Below, piece after piece: positions 27,767 through 36,823 of a stretch of 64,000 nt of DNA. A program made the position numbers and the translations under genes. Position 1 is the stretch's first letter. Each line of letters opens with the position of its first letter. This DNA comes from Rhodanobacter sp. C03 (GTDB lineage: Bacteria > Pseudomonadota > Gammaproteobacteria > Xanthomonadales > Rhodanobacteraceae). The notes under the pieces were generated by a model. The model was not told where the DNA came from. It ran no database searches and worked only from the letters and a program-made list of their open reading frames with translations. The stretch is from assembly GCF_002001175.1 (NCBI RefSeq), contig NZ_MUNT01000011.1, forward strand, positions 276,633 through 340,632, read 5' to 3'.

Positions 27767-30157
27767 ATGAAACAAAGGTATTTAATTCTCAGTGCGTCGA
27801 TCGCCGCCGCGCTGGCTAGCACCTCTACCATGCTGATGGCGCAGCCCGGTGCTGCAGGTATCGGCGAAGCACCACAGGTCACTCAGACCGTCAACAACAC
27901 CAGTCTTTACACGATCCCGAAGACCCATCTGGGATTCATTGCCAAGGCAACGGCGAGCAAACCGCTGGCCGGCACGGTCAAGATGAATCACCTGCAGCTG
28001 ATACTCAAGCCCAGCGCGTCGCGTCAGGCCGCGATGGAGACGACCATCGCCAGCCTGCACGATCCCAAGTCGGCCCAGTTCCAGAAATGGCTGACACCGC
28101 AACAGTTCGGTCAGGAGTTCGGCGCGAACCCTGCCGATATCGCCGCCGTCACGGCGTGGCTGACGGCGCAGGGCTTCACCGTCAACACCGTCTATCCGAA
28201 CAAGACGCAGATCGATTTCAGCGGCACGGTCGCTCAGGTGAATGCGGCGTTCCACACGCAGGAAAGCGTCTACACGCTAAGTCAAACAGTCAAGGATAGT
28301 ACAACCGGAAAGCTCACCCAGACGCAGGTCAAGCACCTGTCCAATTCCAGCGACATCAGCATTCCGACTGCGCTGTCGTCGGTGGTAGCGGGTGTGATGG
28401 GTCTGAATGACTTCCATGCGAAGCCCCTTGCCAAAAAGCCGAAGGTCGCGCAATGGAACGCGTCGAAGAAGGGTTTTGTCGCCAAGGACGCCACCACCAC
28501 GGCTCCGAAGGGGATCGGCCAGGCTGTCTCGTTCAACGGCGGCACCTTGCGTGGTCTGGTGCCGAACGACATGTCGACGATCTATAACGTCAAGACGATC
28601 CGTGGCAACGGCCTCACCGGCGCCGGCGTGACCATTGCGGTCGTCGAGGACGGCGACATGGTGCCGGCGGACTGGGCCAATTTCGTCAGCACCTTCAATC
28701 TTGGCCAGTACGGCGGTACGTTCAGCCAGATCAATCCAGCCCCGCCCAGTGGCACGAACAACTGCATGGATCCGGATGCCGTTTTTGGTTATTCCCAGGA
28801 TGACACCGAGACTGTGCTCGATGCGGAATGGTCTACCGCGATCGCGCCCGGCGCGAACATCCAGGTGGCTACCTGCGCGGACTATTACTACCAGGGCAGC
28901 AACTTCTACTACGCGACCACCAACTTCTTTGGTGGTGTTTTTGTTGCGTCGACCAACCTGATCAACGAGTCGAGCGGCCGTCCGGACATCATCAGTGCGA
29001 GCTACGGCTATGGCGAGTACTTTACGGACCCCGCCAGCAAGACGGGTATCGATCTGATGTGGGCGCAGGCCGATGCCGAGGGTATTTCGGTGTTCGTCTC
29101 CTCCGGTGATTCCGGCTCCAACCCGAGCTTCAACGGTGGCGTCATCAATGGCTATGCCGGCAACACGGCGGTCGATGCCAACTCGTTCGGCACCTCGCCG
29201 CATGACACCGTGGTCGGTGGCACGGACTTCGCCGACTATCTCGAAGGCACCACCAGCCAGTACTTCGCACCGACACCGAGTGCGGTGGGTGGTTCGGCGC
29301 TGTCGTATGTACCGGAAATTCCGTGGAACACGTCCTGCGGCAACGGCCTTGCCGCGACGGCGATGGGTTTCAGCAGTGCCGTGGCGTACTGCCAGGAATA
29401 CCTGAAGTACGATCCCAATGGTGACTACCTGACTTCCGAAAGCGGCAGCGGTGGCCCCTCTTCGGTGGATGCGAAGCCGGCGTGGCAGCGGCAGATCTAC
29501 AACGCGGCGAAGGATACTTCGCGCGATGTTCCCGATGTCTCGCTGTTCGGCGGCTCGTGGGGTGACCACACATGGGTGATCCTCTGCTCCAACAAATATC
29601 CATGCACGCCGGGCTTCACTGGGGCTACCGCTTTGGAGGCGGGGACCTCGTTGTCGTCGCCGATGTTCGCCGGTATCCAGGCATTGATGGATCAGGGGCT
29701 GCACGCGCGCGGCCTGCCGTTGGATCAGGGCAACGCGGCACCGACGCTGTATGCGCTGGCTGCACAGGAATACGGCGGTTCGAGCGGAACACCGCCGGCC
29801 ACGCTGGCCGCCTGCAACGCCAACAATGGCACCACGGGAACCAGCGGCTGCGTGTTCCACAACGTCACCAGCGGCTCGAACTCCACGAACTGCATTGAGG
29901 AGCAACCGGCATACGCCTTCACTACCAACAACTGTTATTTCTACGGAACCGTGGAAAACAACAATGTACAGGTCGGCTTGACCAGCGCCGTCGGTACACC
30001 CACCAGTTACACGGTGGCCAACAAGGCCTTCACGGCCCAGCCGGGCTGGAGCTTTGCCAATGGCCTGGGCTCGGTGGATGCCACCAACCTGTTGATCGCA
30101 TGGAGGGCCTTTGACAACGCGCCACCAGCCGCACCGGCTGTAGTTACCATCAAGTAA
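27767..30157 (+). CDS. Secreted S53 serine-carboxyl peptidase 2 (tandem paralogue)
   Basis: 796 residues and plainly a duplicate of the gene upstream: the signal peptide shares YLILSASIAAAL and the same domain order follows (pro-kumamolisin domain about 55-235, then S53 catalytic domain). Glu348 and Asp352 are in TETVLDAEW, and the catalytic Ser628 in AGTSLSSP. It is shorter mainly in the C-terminal third, lacking an insertion present in copy 1 (around residues 740-770). The start at 27767 has ACAGGAGC upstream; a longer frame from 27665 would include the leader block. The two enzymes probably differ in specificity or stability. Confidence 0.95.
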   Translation: MKQRYLILSASIAAALASTSTMLMAQPGAAGIGEAPQVTQTVNNTSLYTIPKTHLGFIAKATASKPLAGTVKMNHLQLILKPSASRQAAMETTIASLHDPKSAQFQKWLTPQQFGQEFGANPADIAAVTAWLTAQGFTVNTVYPNKTQIDFSGTVAQVNAAFHTQESVYTLSQTVKDSTTGKLTQTQVKHLSNSSDISIPTALSSVVAGVMGLNDFHAKPLAKKPKVAQWNASKKGFVAKDATTTAPKGIGQAVSFNGGTLRGLVPNDMSTIYNVKTIRGNGLTGAGVTIAVVEDGDMVPADWANFVSTFNLGQYGGTFSQINPAPPSGTNNCMDPDAVFGYSQDDTETVLDAEWSTAIAPGANIQVATCADYYYQGSNFYYATTNFFGGVFVASTNLINESSGRPDIISASYGYGEYFTDPASKTGIDLMWAQADAEGISVFVSSGDSGSNPSFNGGVINGYAGNTAVDANSFGTSPHDTVVGGTDFADYLEGTTSQYFAPTPSAVGGSALSYVPEIPWNTSCGNGLAATAMGFSSAVAYCQEYLKYDPNGDYLTSESGSGGPSSVDAKPAWQRQIYNAAKDTSRDVPDVSLFGGSWGDHTWVILCSNKYPCTPGFTGATALEAGTSLSSPMFAGIQALMDQGLHARGLPLDQGNAAPTLYALAAQEYGGSSGTPPATLAACNANNGTTGTSGCVFHNVTSGSNSTNCIEEQPAYAFTTNNCYFYGTVENNNVQVGLTSAVGTPTSYTVANKAFTAQPGWSFANGLGSVDATNLLIAWRAFDNAPPAAPAVVTIK

Positions 30158-30173
30158 CGGTACCTTGCTTCAA

Positions 30174-30216
30174 CGATGCCCTGGCCGCTGATGCTGCCAG
30201 GGCATCGTCCGTTTTG
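30174..30216 (+). terminator. Terminator of S53 peptidase 2
   Basis: CGATGCCCTGGC (30174-30185) pairs with GCCAGGGCATCG (30196-30207), followed by TCCGTTTTG. Confidence 0.85.
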
Positions 30217-30308
30217 TGGCCTGGTCGCGGCCAGTTTCATTTTTCTGTCACATGCGTTTACCCTTGCCGGCCAGCGTAGCTTACGAAGCCTGCCGACTTG
30301 GGAATCGA

Positions 30309-30989
30309 ATGACCATCATCTCGTTGCATTTGCCAAAGACGGCGGGAACGAGTTTCGGCATGTCACTGTCGACCCATTTCGGCGATCGATACCGGGAGGA
30401 TTACGCCGATCAGGGCATCAGCAAACCCGTGGCTCAGCGCTGCGAGGCGGCGCTTGCGGCAGGTATCGAGATTGCTGCGCAAGGGCTGGGTGAGATCGAG
30501 TGCGTGCACGGGCACTTCCTGCCGGTGAAGTATCTGCCGTTGGCGGCCACGCGCGAGCTTACCTTCGTGACCTGGATGCGGGAGCCTCTGGCACGAATGA
30601 TCTCGCATTATTACTACTGGCAGGAAAGCTACGATGAGAAAGCCTCCGCGCCCCATCATCGACAAGTCATCGAGCAGGGCTGGACGCTGGAGCAGTTCTG
30701 TCTGAGCGAACAGTTCAGAAATATCTATACCCAATACCTGTGGAATTTTCCGCTGGATAATTTCGCCTTTATCGGCATAAGCGAGCATTACCGGGAGGAC
30801 TTGCAGGAGTTCTCCCGGCGCTACCTGTCCGTGAGCCTGGAGCCGCGATCGCGAAACGCGACGAAATACTCGGGCTTGCGTGATGCACCGGATGCCGCCT
30901 TCCTGGACAAGGTGCGTGAGTTCCATGCAGCCGATATAGAGCTGTATCAACGGGCGTTGTTGCGGCGCGCGCGAAGGCCACGCGGCTAG
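30309..30989 (+). CDS. Sulfotransferase-family protein
   Basis: 226 residues with the PAPS 5'-phosphosulfate loop HLPKTAGTSFG (residues 7-17) and the 3'-phosphate motif TWMREPLARMISHYYYW (about 93-110). This pattern is typical of small bacterial enzymes of the carbohydrate sulfotransferase type. The sulfate acceptor is unknown. Its place between LPS glycosyltransferase genes suggests a surface glycan, but it also follows the peptidase block. The ATG at 30309 was chosen because the PAPS loop begins a few residues later, as usual. Confidence 0.85.
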   Translation: MTIISLHLPKTAGTSFGMSLSTHFGDRYREDYADQGISKPVAQRCEAALAAGIEIAAQGLGEIECVHGHFLPVKYLPLAATRELTFVTWMREPLARMISHYYYWQESYDEKASAPHHRQVIEQGWTLEQFCLSEQFRNIYTQYLWNFPLDNFAFIGISEHYREDLQEFSRRYLSVSLEPRSRNATKYSGLRDAPDAAFLDKVREFHAADIELYQRALLRRARRPRG

Positions 30990-31017
30990 CGCGAGTGATG
31001 GTGCCGGGATTCGATCG

Positions 31018-31071
31018 AGTTCCTGAAATACACCAAGCTGTATGAACTGCAGCACAGGCAGCAAGGTTGAT
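31018..31071 (+). pseudogene. Remnant of the 3' end of a GT2 glycosyltransferase gene
   Basis: Translates as EFLKYTKLYELQHRQQG-stop, matching the last codons of the GT2 at 23170-23928 (AFLKYAKLYEARHQKTR-stop), with both stops exactly 17 codons after the shared FLKY start. The first 30 bases are nearly identical. Nothing upstream resembles the rest of the gene. It is the debris of a second GT2 copy or the far side of an insertion. Confidence 0.65.
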
Positions 31072-31082
31072 CTGGCACAGGA

Positions 31083-32159
31083 TCAATCCTCGCTCAGAAT
31101 CCGCTGGAATTCTTCGGCGATCACCGGCGTGCTGAAGTGCTGTCGCACGTAATCCTGCGCCGCCGCGCCCATCGACCTGCGCAGTGCGGGGTCGCACAAT
31201 TTAAGGATGGCCTCGCGCCACGCGGTGACGTCGCCTGGCGGCAGCAGCAGACCGCTCACGCCGGCGTCCAGAGTCTCCGGAATCCCGCCGATATCGCTGC
31301 CCAGCACGGGAACGCCGGCAGCCTGCGCCTCGACCGAGACCCGACCGAACGTTTCGGTCGCGATCGACGGGAAGGCCAGCATGGAGAATGCGCTGTAATA
31401 GGGGTGGACGTCATGGATCCAGCCCGGGAAGTGATGCCGGCTCGCCGTTGGATGCGCGGCCGCGCGGTCACGCAGGGTCGGTGCATCCGGGCCATCGCCC
31501 AGCCACAGGCAGTGCAGTCGCGGCTGTTCCGACATGGCTGCGGTGACGGCGTCGAACAGCGGAAAGATGCCCTTGCCGTGGTGCATGCGGCCGGTATAGC
31601 CGAGCACGATCGCATCCTCGTCCACACCGAGCGAGCGCAGGATCTCGCTGCGCTGCTGCGGATCAAATCGGCACAGCTCCAGGTTCACCGGGTTGTACAG
31701 CACGCGCACCAGATGGCCCGGGGTGCCGCGATCCAGATAGGCCTGACGAGCATGTTGCGAGACGGCAAGGAAGCGCTGCGCCAGACGCGGGATCAAGTAG
31801 GCCGAAACGGGCTTCATCGCCGGCGTGCGATGTCGGAACAGCGCGACCGGCACGCGCAGCAGCCGTCCGGCCAGGATCAGCGGCCAATATTCCTTGCCGA
31901 AGTTCCCGACCAGCCAGTCGGGTTTCAGATCCCGCGCGGCCTTGAAGACGGCGGCATAACCGCGCAGGTCGAGCACGTTGCGGAATTTCGCCTTGTACAG
32001 CCGCACACGGGACTGCGCCAGCCCCTGCCAGATCAGGCTGTCGGGATGGACCACCGCACTGACTTCATGCCCGGCCTCGGCCATCGCCTGCACCAGCGCG
32101 ACGAAGTGGCTGGCGGCCCCGGTGTTCTCAGGGTTGGTGCCGACAAAGAGCAGTTTCAC
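31083..32159 (-). CDS. GT4-family glycosyltransferase
   Basis: 358-residue GT-B glycosyltransferase: KLLFVGTNPENTGAASHF at the start, ALFRHRTPAMKPVSAYLIP, AVSQHARQAYLDRG, VLGYTGRMHHGKGI, and the donor-binding TETFGRVSVEAQAAGVPVLG with the E-x7-E pattern. The start is a GTG at 32159 overlapping the stop of the deacetylase gene (GTGA), so the two are translationally coupled. Likely acts on LPS core or O-antigen. Confidence 0.92.
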   Translation of the reverse strand: MKLLFVGTNPENTGAASHFVALVQAMAEAGHEVSAVVHPDSLIWQGLAQSRVRLYKAKFRNVLDLRGYAAVFKAARDLKPDWLVGNFGKEYWPLILAGRLLRVPVALFRHRTPAMKPVSAYLIPRLAQRFLAVSQHARQAYLDRGTPGHLVRVLYNPVNLELCRFDPQQRSEILRSLGVDEDAIVLGYTGRMHHGKGIFPLFDAVTAAMSEQPRLHCLWLGDGPDAPTLRDRAAAHPTASRHHFPGWIHDVHPYYSAFSMLAFPSIATETFGRVSVEAQAAGVPVLGSDIGGIPETLDAGVSGLLLPPGDVTAWREAILKLCDPALRRSMGAAAQDYVRQHFSTPVIAEEFQRILSED

Positions 32160-32908
32160 GCGCGCCGATCCTCGTACCCCGACATCACGCGCATGGCGAA
32201 CTGTGGCAACAGGTGATGGCGTGCGATCTGCACCCGCGGTAGTTGCCACAGGTCCATGCCAACACTGGCGCGCCCACGTGCCGTGGTGGTGGCGGCGGCG
32301 AAGCCCGCTTCGCGTACCACGCCGGCCACGCGATCGTCGGCATCGCCGTACGGGTAGCAGAACTGCGTGACCGGTGTGCCGAGGTGATCCTCCAGCGTCG
32401 ACTTGCTGCCGTGAATCTCGTCGCGCAGTTGTGCGTCGCTGCATTGGGTCAGGCGGGGATGGCTTCGCGTATGCGCGCCGATCTCCATGCCGCCGCGTTG
32501 CCACTCACGCAGTTGCTCCACCGACATCAGCGGTTTGCGTACGCCCAGCCGCTCGGCATCCCACTGGTTGTATTGGCCGATGCCGCCGCTGACGACATAG
32601 CAGGTGGCGCTGAAACCGTAGCGCTGCAGTACCGGCAGGGCAGACTGCAGGTTGTCCACGTAGCCATCGTCCAGCGTGATGATCGCGATGCGACCGCTGC
32701 GCTCGCCTTGCAGGTAAGGCATCGCGGCGGACATGGACAGCCCGGTGTAGCCGAATCGCCGCAGCAGCCACATCTGTCGCGCGAATGTGCCGGGGGTTAC
32801 ATACAGGCTGCGCCAGCGGCGGATGTCGCGCGGGGCGTTCGCGATGTTGTGATAGGTGAGGATCGGCAGCGGCGTTGCCGGTGTATCGCGGCTCATGCCA
32901 TACCCCAT
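32156..32908 (-). CDS. NodB-type polysaccharide deacetylase
   Basis: 250 residues with NodB-homology motifs: TLDDGY (Asp80-Asp81), metal ligands in AHTRSHPRL (His146, His150), and FCYPYG. Removes N- or O-acetyl groups from a sugar. In LPS loci such genes often modify core or O-antigen precursors. The coupled GT4 partner supports a shared substrate. No signal peptide is visible, so it probably acts in the cytosol. Start could also be 32896 (MSRDTPATPL). Confidence 0.9.
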   Translation of the reverse strand: MGYGMSRDTPATPLPILTYHNIANAPRDIRRWRSLYVTPGTFARQMWLLRRFGYTGLSMSAAMPYLQGERSGRIAIITLDDGYVDNLQSALPVLQRYGFSATCYVVSGGIGQYNQWDAERLGVRKPLMSVEQLREWQRGGMEIGAHTRSHPRLTQCSDAQLRDEIHGSKSTLEDHLGTPVTQFCYPYGDADDRVAGVVREAGFAAATTTARGRASVGMDLWQLPRVQIARHHLLPQFAMRVMSGYEDRRA

Positions 32909-33080
32909 GCATCACGATGTGCCGGCTGCGTACCAGCCAGGGCGCAGGATTGGCTGAAAGAGGCGCACCCGCACCGGCGGATGTGCGGCCGATACGGGCA
33001 GGGATGAGTCGACATGGTGTGGAAGCCTTCGGATACAAGTGCAATTTCACACAGGGCATCCTTTCGGCGGCCTGTCGGGC

Positions 33081-34007
33081 TCAATAAGGTGCAGGGGTGT
33101 CCGCTGGTCGCGTCTTGAAGCGCTTGTGCACCCACAGATACTGTTCTGGCGCCTCGCGCACCATCTGCTCGATGCAGACGTTGACGCGCGCGGTGTCGGT
33201 CAGTACATCGGTGCCCGGAAAATCTTCCAGCGGCGCGCCCAGGCGCAGGGCGTAGCCCTGGCCGTCCGGCAGCCGGCGATGGAAGAACGGGATCACTACC
33301 GCGCCGGACATCCGGGCCAGATGATGGGTGGCGGTGATGGTAGCCGCCGGCACGCCGAAGAACGGCACGAACACACTGTCCTTGCTGCGCATGTCCTGGT
33401 CCGGCGCATACCATAGCGTTCCGCCGCCGCGCAGGTGTTTGACCGTGCCGCGGATGTCGTCCTTGTCGAACATCGCCTCGGCGTAATGCAGGCGCGAGCG
33501 CAGCACGATCCACTCGAACACGGCCGAATCCATCTTGCGGTACATGCCGGCAATCCGGATGCGCTGCGAGACCAGCCGCGCGCACAGCTCCAGATGCGAG
33601 AAGTGGCCGCCGACCAGCAGCACGCCCTTGCCGTGTGTACGCGCGGCTTCCAGATGCTGTAGTCCCTCGATGCGGGTCGGGATGCGTGCCATGCGGCGGT
33701 CGCTGCCCATCCAGCCCAGTGCGAACTCGACCAGCATCAGGCCGATGTCGCGCAGGTTGGCATCGACCAGTGCAGCCTGCGCAGCTGCATCGAGTTCGGG
33801 AAAGCACAGCGCGATGTTCGTTTCGGCGATATGCCGTCGTTCCGAGGGAACGCGCAGCACCAGGGCGCCGAGCCGGCGGCCGAGCCATAGCAGCGCAGCC
33901 TGCGGCAGCTGCGCGATCAGCCAGATCACGGCTACGCCCAGCCACGCCGGCCAGTGGCGCGGTGCAAGCAAGGAACGGGTGAAGGTGGGGCGGGGCGTGC
34001 CGGGCAT
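33081..34007 (-). CDS. lpxL: Lipid A biosynthesis lauroyl/myristoyl acyltransferase
   Basis: Adds a secondary acyl chain to Kdo2-lipid IVA at the inner membrane. 308 residues with one N-terminal membrane segment (about 19-43) and the H-x4-E catalytic pair (GGHFSHLE, His135/Glu140), then the APDQD substrate region and HLARMSGAVVIPFF. The start at 34007 (MPGTPRPTF) matches family length. Divergent from waaA, which makes its Kdo-bearing substrate. LpxL and LpxM cannot be separated on sequence alone. Confidence 0.9.
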   Translation of the reverse strand: MPGTPRPTFTRSLLAPRHWPAWLGVAVIWLIAQLPQAALLWLGRRLGALVLRVPSERRHIAETNIALCFPELDAAAQAALVDANLRDIGLMLVEFALGWMGSDRRMARIPTRIEGLQHLEAARTHGKGVLLVGGHFSHLELCARLVSQRIRIAGMYRKMDSAVFEWIVLRSRLHYAEAMFDKDDIRGTVKHLRGGGTLWYAPDQDMRSKDSVFVPFFGVPAATITATHHLARMSGAVVIPFFHRRLPDGQGYALRLGAPLEDFPGTDVLTDTARVNVCIEQMVREAPEQYLWVHKRFKTRPADTPAPY

Positions 34008-34107
34008 CGTGCGTATTGTAGCGGGCTGCCCCGAATCAGGCGTGCTTCGATCCGGCTCGTGCTGGCCGCTCTCGCTATACTCCCGCGTTGCCGGCAAGGA
34101 TCGACCG

Positions 34108-35373
34108 TTGCGCTATCTCTATACCCTCGCGATGTTCCTGGTGACGCCTTTGCTGGTGTTGCGTCTGCTCGCGCGCGGCGTGCGCTCGCGCCCGTACCCG
34201 CGACGCTGGCCGGAGCGTTTCGGCTTCTTCGACGCACCCGGTTTCAGCGGCAGCCTGTGGGTGCATGCGGTATCGGTTGGCGAGGTGAATGCAGCCGAGC
34301 CGCTGATCAAGGCACTGCGCCAGGACTATCCGGACGCGCCGCTGGTGATCACCACGATCACGCCGACCGGGACTGCGCGGGTGCATCAGCTGTTTGGCGA
34401 CAGCGTGTTCCATGTCTATCTGCCATACGACCTGCCGTTTTCGGTGAGCCGCTTCCTCAGCCGGGTGCGGCCACGGCTGGCGCTGATCGTGGAGACCGAG
34501 ATCTGGCCGAACCTGTATTTCGCCTGCCGTCGCCGCGGCATCCCGCTGATGATCGTCAACGCGCGCTTGTCCGAGCGATCGATGCGTGGCTATCGGCCGC
34601 TGCGCGCACTGGCACGTTCGGCGTTGCGCTGCGTACACCAGATTGCCGCGCAGTCACGCACCGATGCCGCGCGCTATCGGTTGCTGGGTGCCGATCCGCA
34701 AAAGATCGTGGTCACCGGCAACATGAAGTTCGACATGCCGATCCCGGAGGGCGCCGTGGCCGATGGTGCCGTCATGCGCAATCACTGGGGGCCGCGACGA
34801 CCGGTATGGATGGCCGCCAGCACGCATGAAGGCGAGGAGCTGGCCGTGCTGGAGGCGCATCTGCAGGTGCTCAAGCGCTTGCCGGACGCGTTGCTGTTGC
34901 TGGCACCGCGTCATCCGGAGCGCTTCCGTCTGGTCGAGCACTCGGTGCGCAGCCTCGGCTTCACGGTTGCCACGCACAGCGCCGACGGCATCCCGTCGCC
35001 GTCGAACCAGGTGTTCGTGATCGATGCCATGGGCCAGTTGATGCCGTTCTTCGCGGCTACCGATGTAGCCTTCGTCGGCGGCAGTCTGGTGCCGATCGGC
35101 GGTCACAACGTGCTGGAGCCGGCGGCCCTGTCGGTCCCGGTGCTGGTGGGGCCGCACACCTTCAACTTCGAGGAGATCACGCACAGCCTGATCCAGCAGG
35201 GTGGCGCGGAGCGGGTGCAGGACAGCGGGCAACTCGGCCACGACGTGTTGCAGTTGCTGCGCGATGCCACCAAACGCGAGCGGATGGGACTTGCTGCACA
35301 GCAGGTGTTCGCGCGTGAACGCGGCGCGGTGCAGCGGATCATGCAGATGATCGACTGCCTGCTGCAGGAATAA
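34108..35373 (+). CDS. waaA: 3-deoxy-D-manno-octulosonic acid (Kdo) transferase
   Basis: Transfers Kdo from CMP-Kdo to lipid IVA. 421 residues, close to E. coli WaaA (425). Motifs: LWVHAVSVGEVNAAEPL with the catalytic Glu, VYLPYDLPFSV, LIVETEIWPNL, NARLSERS, AASTHEGEE, LAPRHPERF and FVGGSLVPIGGHN. The reading frame is open far upstream, but the conserved N-terminus (RYLYTLAMFLVTPL) begins right after a TTG at 34108, with AAGGA (34096-34100) upstream, so I chose TTG. Confidence 0.95.
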   Translation: MRYLYTLAMFLVTPLLVLRLLARGVRSRPYPRRWPERFGFFDAPGFSGSLWVHAVSVGEVNAAEPLIKALRQDYPDAPLVITTITPTGTARVHQLFGDSVFHVYLPYDLPFSVSRFLSRVRPRLALIVETEIWPNLYFACRRRGIPLMIVNARLSERSMRGYRPLRALARSALRCVHQIAAQSRTDAARYRLLGADPQKIVVTGNMKFDMPIPEGAVADGAVMRNHWGPRRPVWMAASTHEGEELAVLEAHLQVLKRLPDALLLLAPRHPERFRLVEHSVRSLGFTVATHSADGIPSPSNQVFVIDAMGQLMPFFAATDVAFVGGSLVPIGGHNVLEPAALSVPVLVGPHTFNFEEITHSLIQQGGAERVQDSGQLGHDVLQLLRDATKRERMGLAAQQVFARERGAVQRIMQMIDCLLQE

Positions 35374-35382
35374 CGGCAAAAA

Positions 35383-35410
35383 AAACGGCCGGGTTCGAAC
35401 CCGGCCGTTT
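35383..35410. terminator. Bidirectional terminator between waaA and tolC
   Basis: AACGGCCGGG, TTCGAA, CCCGGCCGTT preceded by an eight-A tract; serves convergent waaA (plus) and tolC (minus). Confidence 0.93.
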
Positions 35411-35436
35411 CCATCCGCGGCATGCGCGAGTGCGCT

Positions 35437-36789
35437 TTACTGCAGCAGCGCGTTGATCCCTTCGATGTCCTTCAGATCCGCGGTGCCGGCGGCCTGTTGC
35501 AGCAGCAGTTTGTTCAGCACGAACTGATGCCGCGCCTGCGAGTAGCTGCTCTCCGAGGAGGTCAGGGTCTGGATCGCCAGCAGCACATCGGTCATGGTCT
35601 GGGTGCCCACCGAATAGCCGGCGCGGGTGGCGTCCAGTGCCTCCTGACCCGACTGCACCGAAGCCTTGGCCGACTGCACCTGGGCGATGCCGGCCAGCAC
35701 CGAGCGGTAGTAGTTCAACGCACTGGCCTTGACCTGGCGACGTTCGGATTCCAGCGCATCCTGGGCAGCATCGCGCTGGTAGATCGATTGGCGTACCTGC
35801 GACTGGGTCAGGCCACCAGAGAAGATCGGCACGCTCAGGGTCAGTCCGATCGTGGTCGAGGCGGGCGTGTTCGAGTGGATGTCGGAGTTCTGATACCAGC
35901 TGGCGCTCTTGCCGTAGCTGACATTGGCGCTGATCGTCGGCAGGTGACCGGCACGCGCCGCGCTGATGTTGTGCTCGGCAGTCTCGACGTTGTCTCGCTG
36001 TGCCTGCAGGCTGGGGTTGGATTCCAGCGCGGTCTTCACCCAGACGTCCGGATCGGTTGGCACGGGCGGATCGAGCGGCAAGTCGTCGCGCAACTTCTTC
36101 AGGTCGCCGGTGGGCTTGCCGGTGATCTGGCTCAGTGCCTCACGGTCGTTGTCGAGAGTGTTCTGCGCGACCACCGTCTGTGCCTTGGCGGCCTCATAGG
36201 CAGCCTTGGCCTGATAGGAGCCGGTAATCGCTGCAATGCCGACCTTGTACTGCTGGTCGGCCTGGTCGTACTGCCGCTTGAGGGCTTCCTCGTTGGCCTT
36301 GGCAAAGGTCAGCTGATCCTCATCGGTCAACACGGTAAAGTAGGCGGTGGTGACGCGCACGAACAAGTCCTGCAACGCAGCCTGGTAGGTCTGGTCCTGT
36401 GCGTCTGCGGCCGAGTGGGCCGCCTTGAGGTTGGCGTACTTGCTGAAGTCGAGCACGCTCTGGCTGAGCTGGGCGTTGACGTCGCGCGTGCGGGTGTGGC
36501 CGAAACCGCTGGTGCTGATGAACTGGCCCGGGTTGTTCGGGTCCTCGAAGGTCTGGCTGCCGCCCGAGCTGCTGCTCTGGCTCAGCGACAATCCGGCGGA
36601 GATTTGCGGCAGCAACAGCGCACGCGCCTGATCCACGCCTTCGCCGGTGGACAAGCGGGTGGCGTCGGCTTGCGCCAGCACCGGATCGTTGGCGCGCGCT
36701 TGCTGATAAGCATCGAGCAGATCCTCGCCATGGCTGGGCAGCGAAGTGGCGGCCAGCGCCAGGGCCAGGGTGAGCAGCTTCAAACGCAT
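35437..36789 (-). CDS. tolC: TolC-family outer membrane efflux/secretion channel
   Basis: 450 residues with a signal peptide (MRLKLLTLALALAATSLPSHG) and the two-repeat TolC fold: EDLLDAYQQARANDPVLAQADA, coiled-coil heptads, VFVRVTTAYFTVLTDEDQL, and the mirrored second half (AGYSVGTQTMTDVLLAIQTL). Forms the trimeric exit duct for tripartite pumps and type I secretion. No pump genes are adjacent. It lies 34 bases after the Pcm-like gene, an order common in Xanthomonadaceae. Confidence 0.95.
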   Translation of the reverse strand: MRLKLLTLALALAATSLPSHGEDLLDAYQQARANDPVLAQADATRLSTGEGVDQARALLLPQISAGLSLSQSSSSGGSQTFEDPNNPGQFISTSGFGHTRTRDVNAQLSQSVLDFSKYANLKAAHSAADAQDQTYQAALQDLFVRVTTAYFTVLTDEDQLTFAKANEEALKRQYDQADQQYKVGIAAITGSYQAKAAYEAAKAQTVVAQNTLDNDREALSQITGKPTGDLKKLRDDLPLDPPVPTDPDVWVKTALESNPSLQAQRDNVETAEHNISAARAGHLPTISANVSYGKSASWYQNSDIHSNTPASTTIGLTLSVPIFSGGLTQSQVRQSIYQRDAAQDALESERRQVKASALNYYRSVLAGIAQVQSAKASVQSGQEALDATRAGYSVGTQTMTDVLLAIQTLTSSESSYSQARHQFVLNKLLLQQAAGTADLKDIEGINALLQ

Positions 36790-36823
36790 GGGTTGCCTCG
36801 TGGGAATCGGTCGGGGAGCGTCA

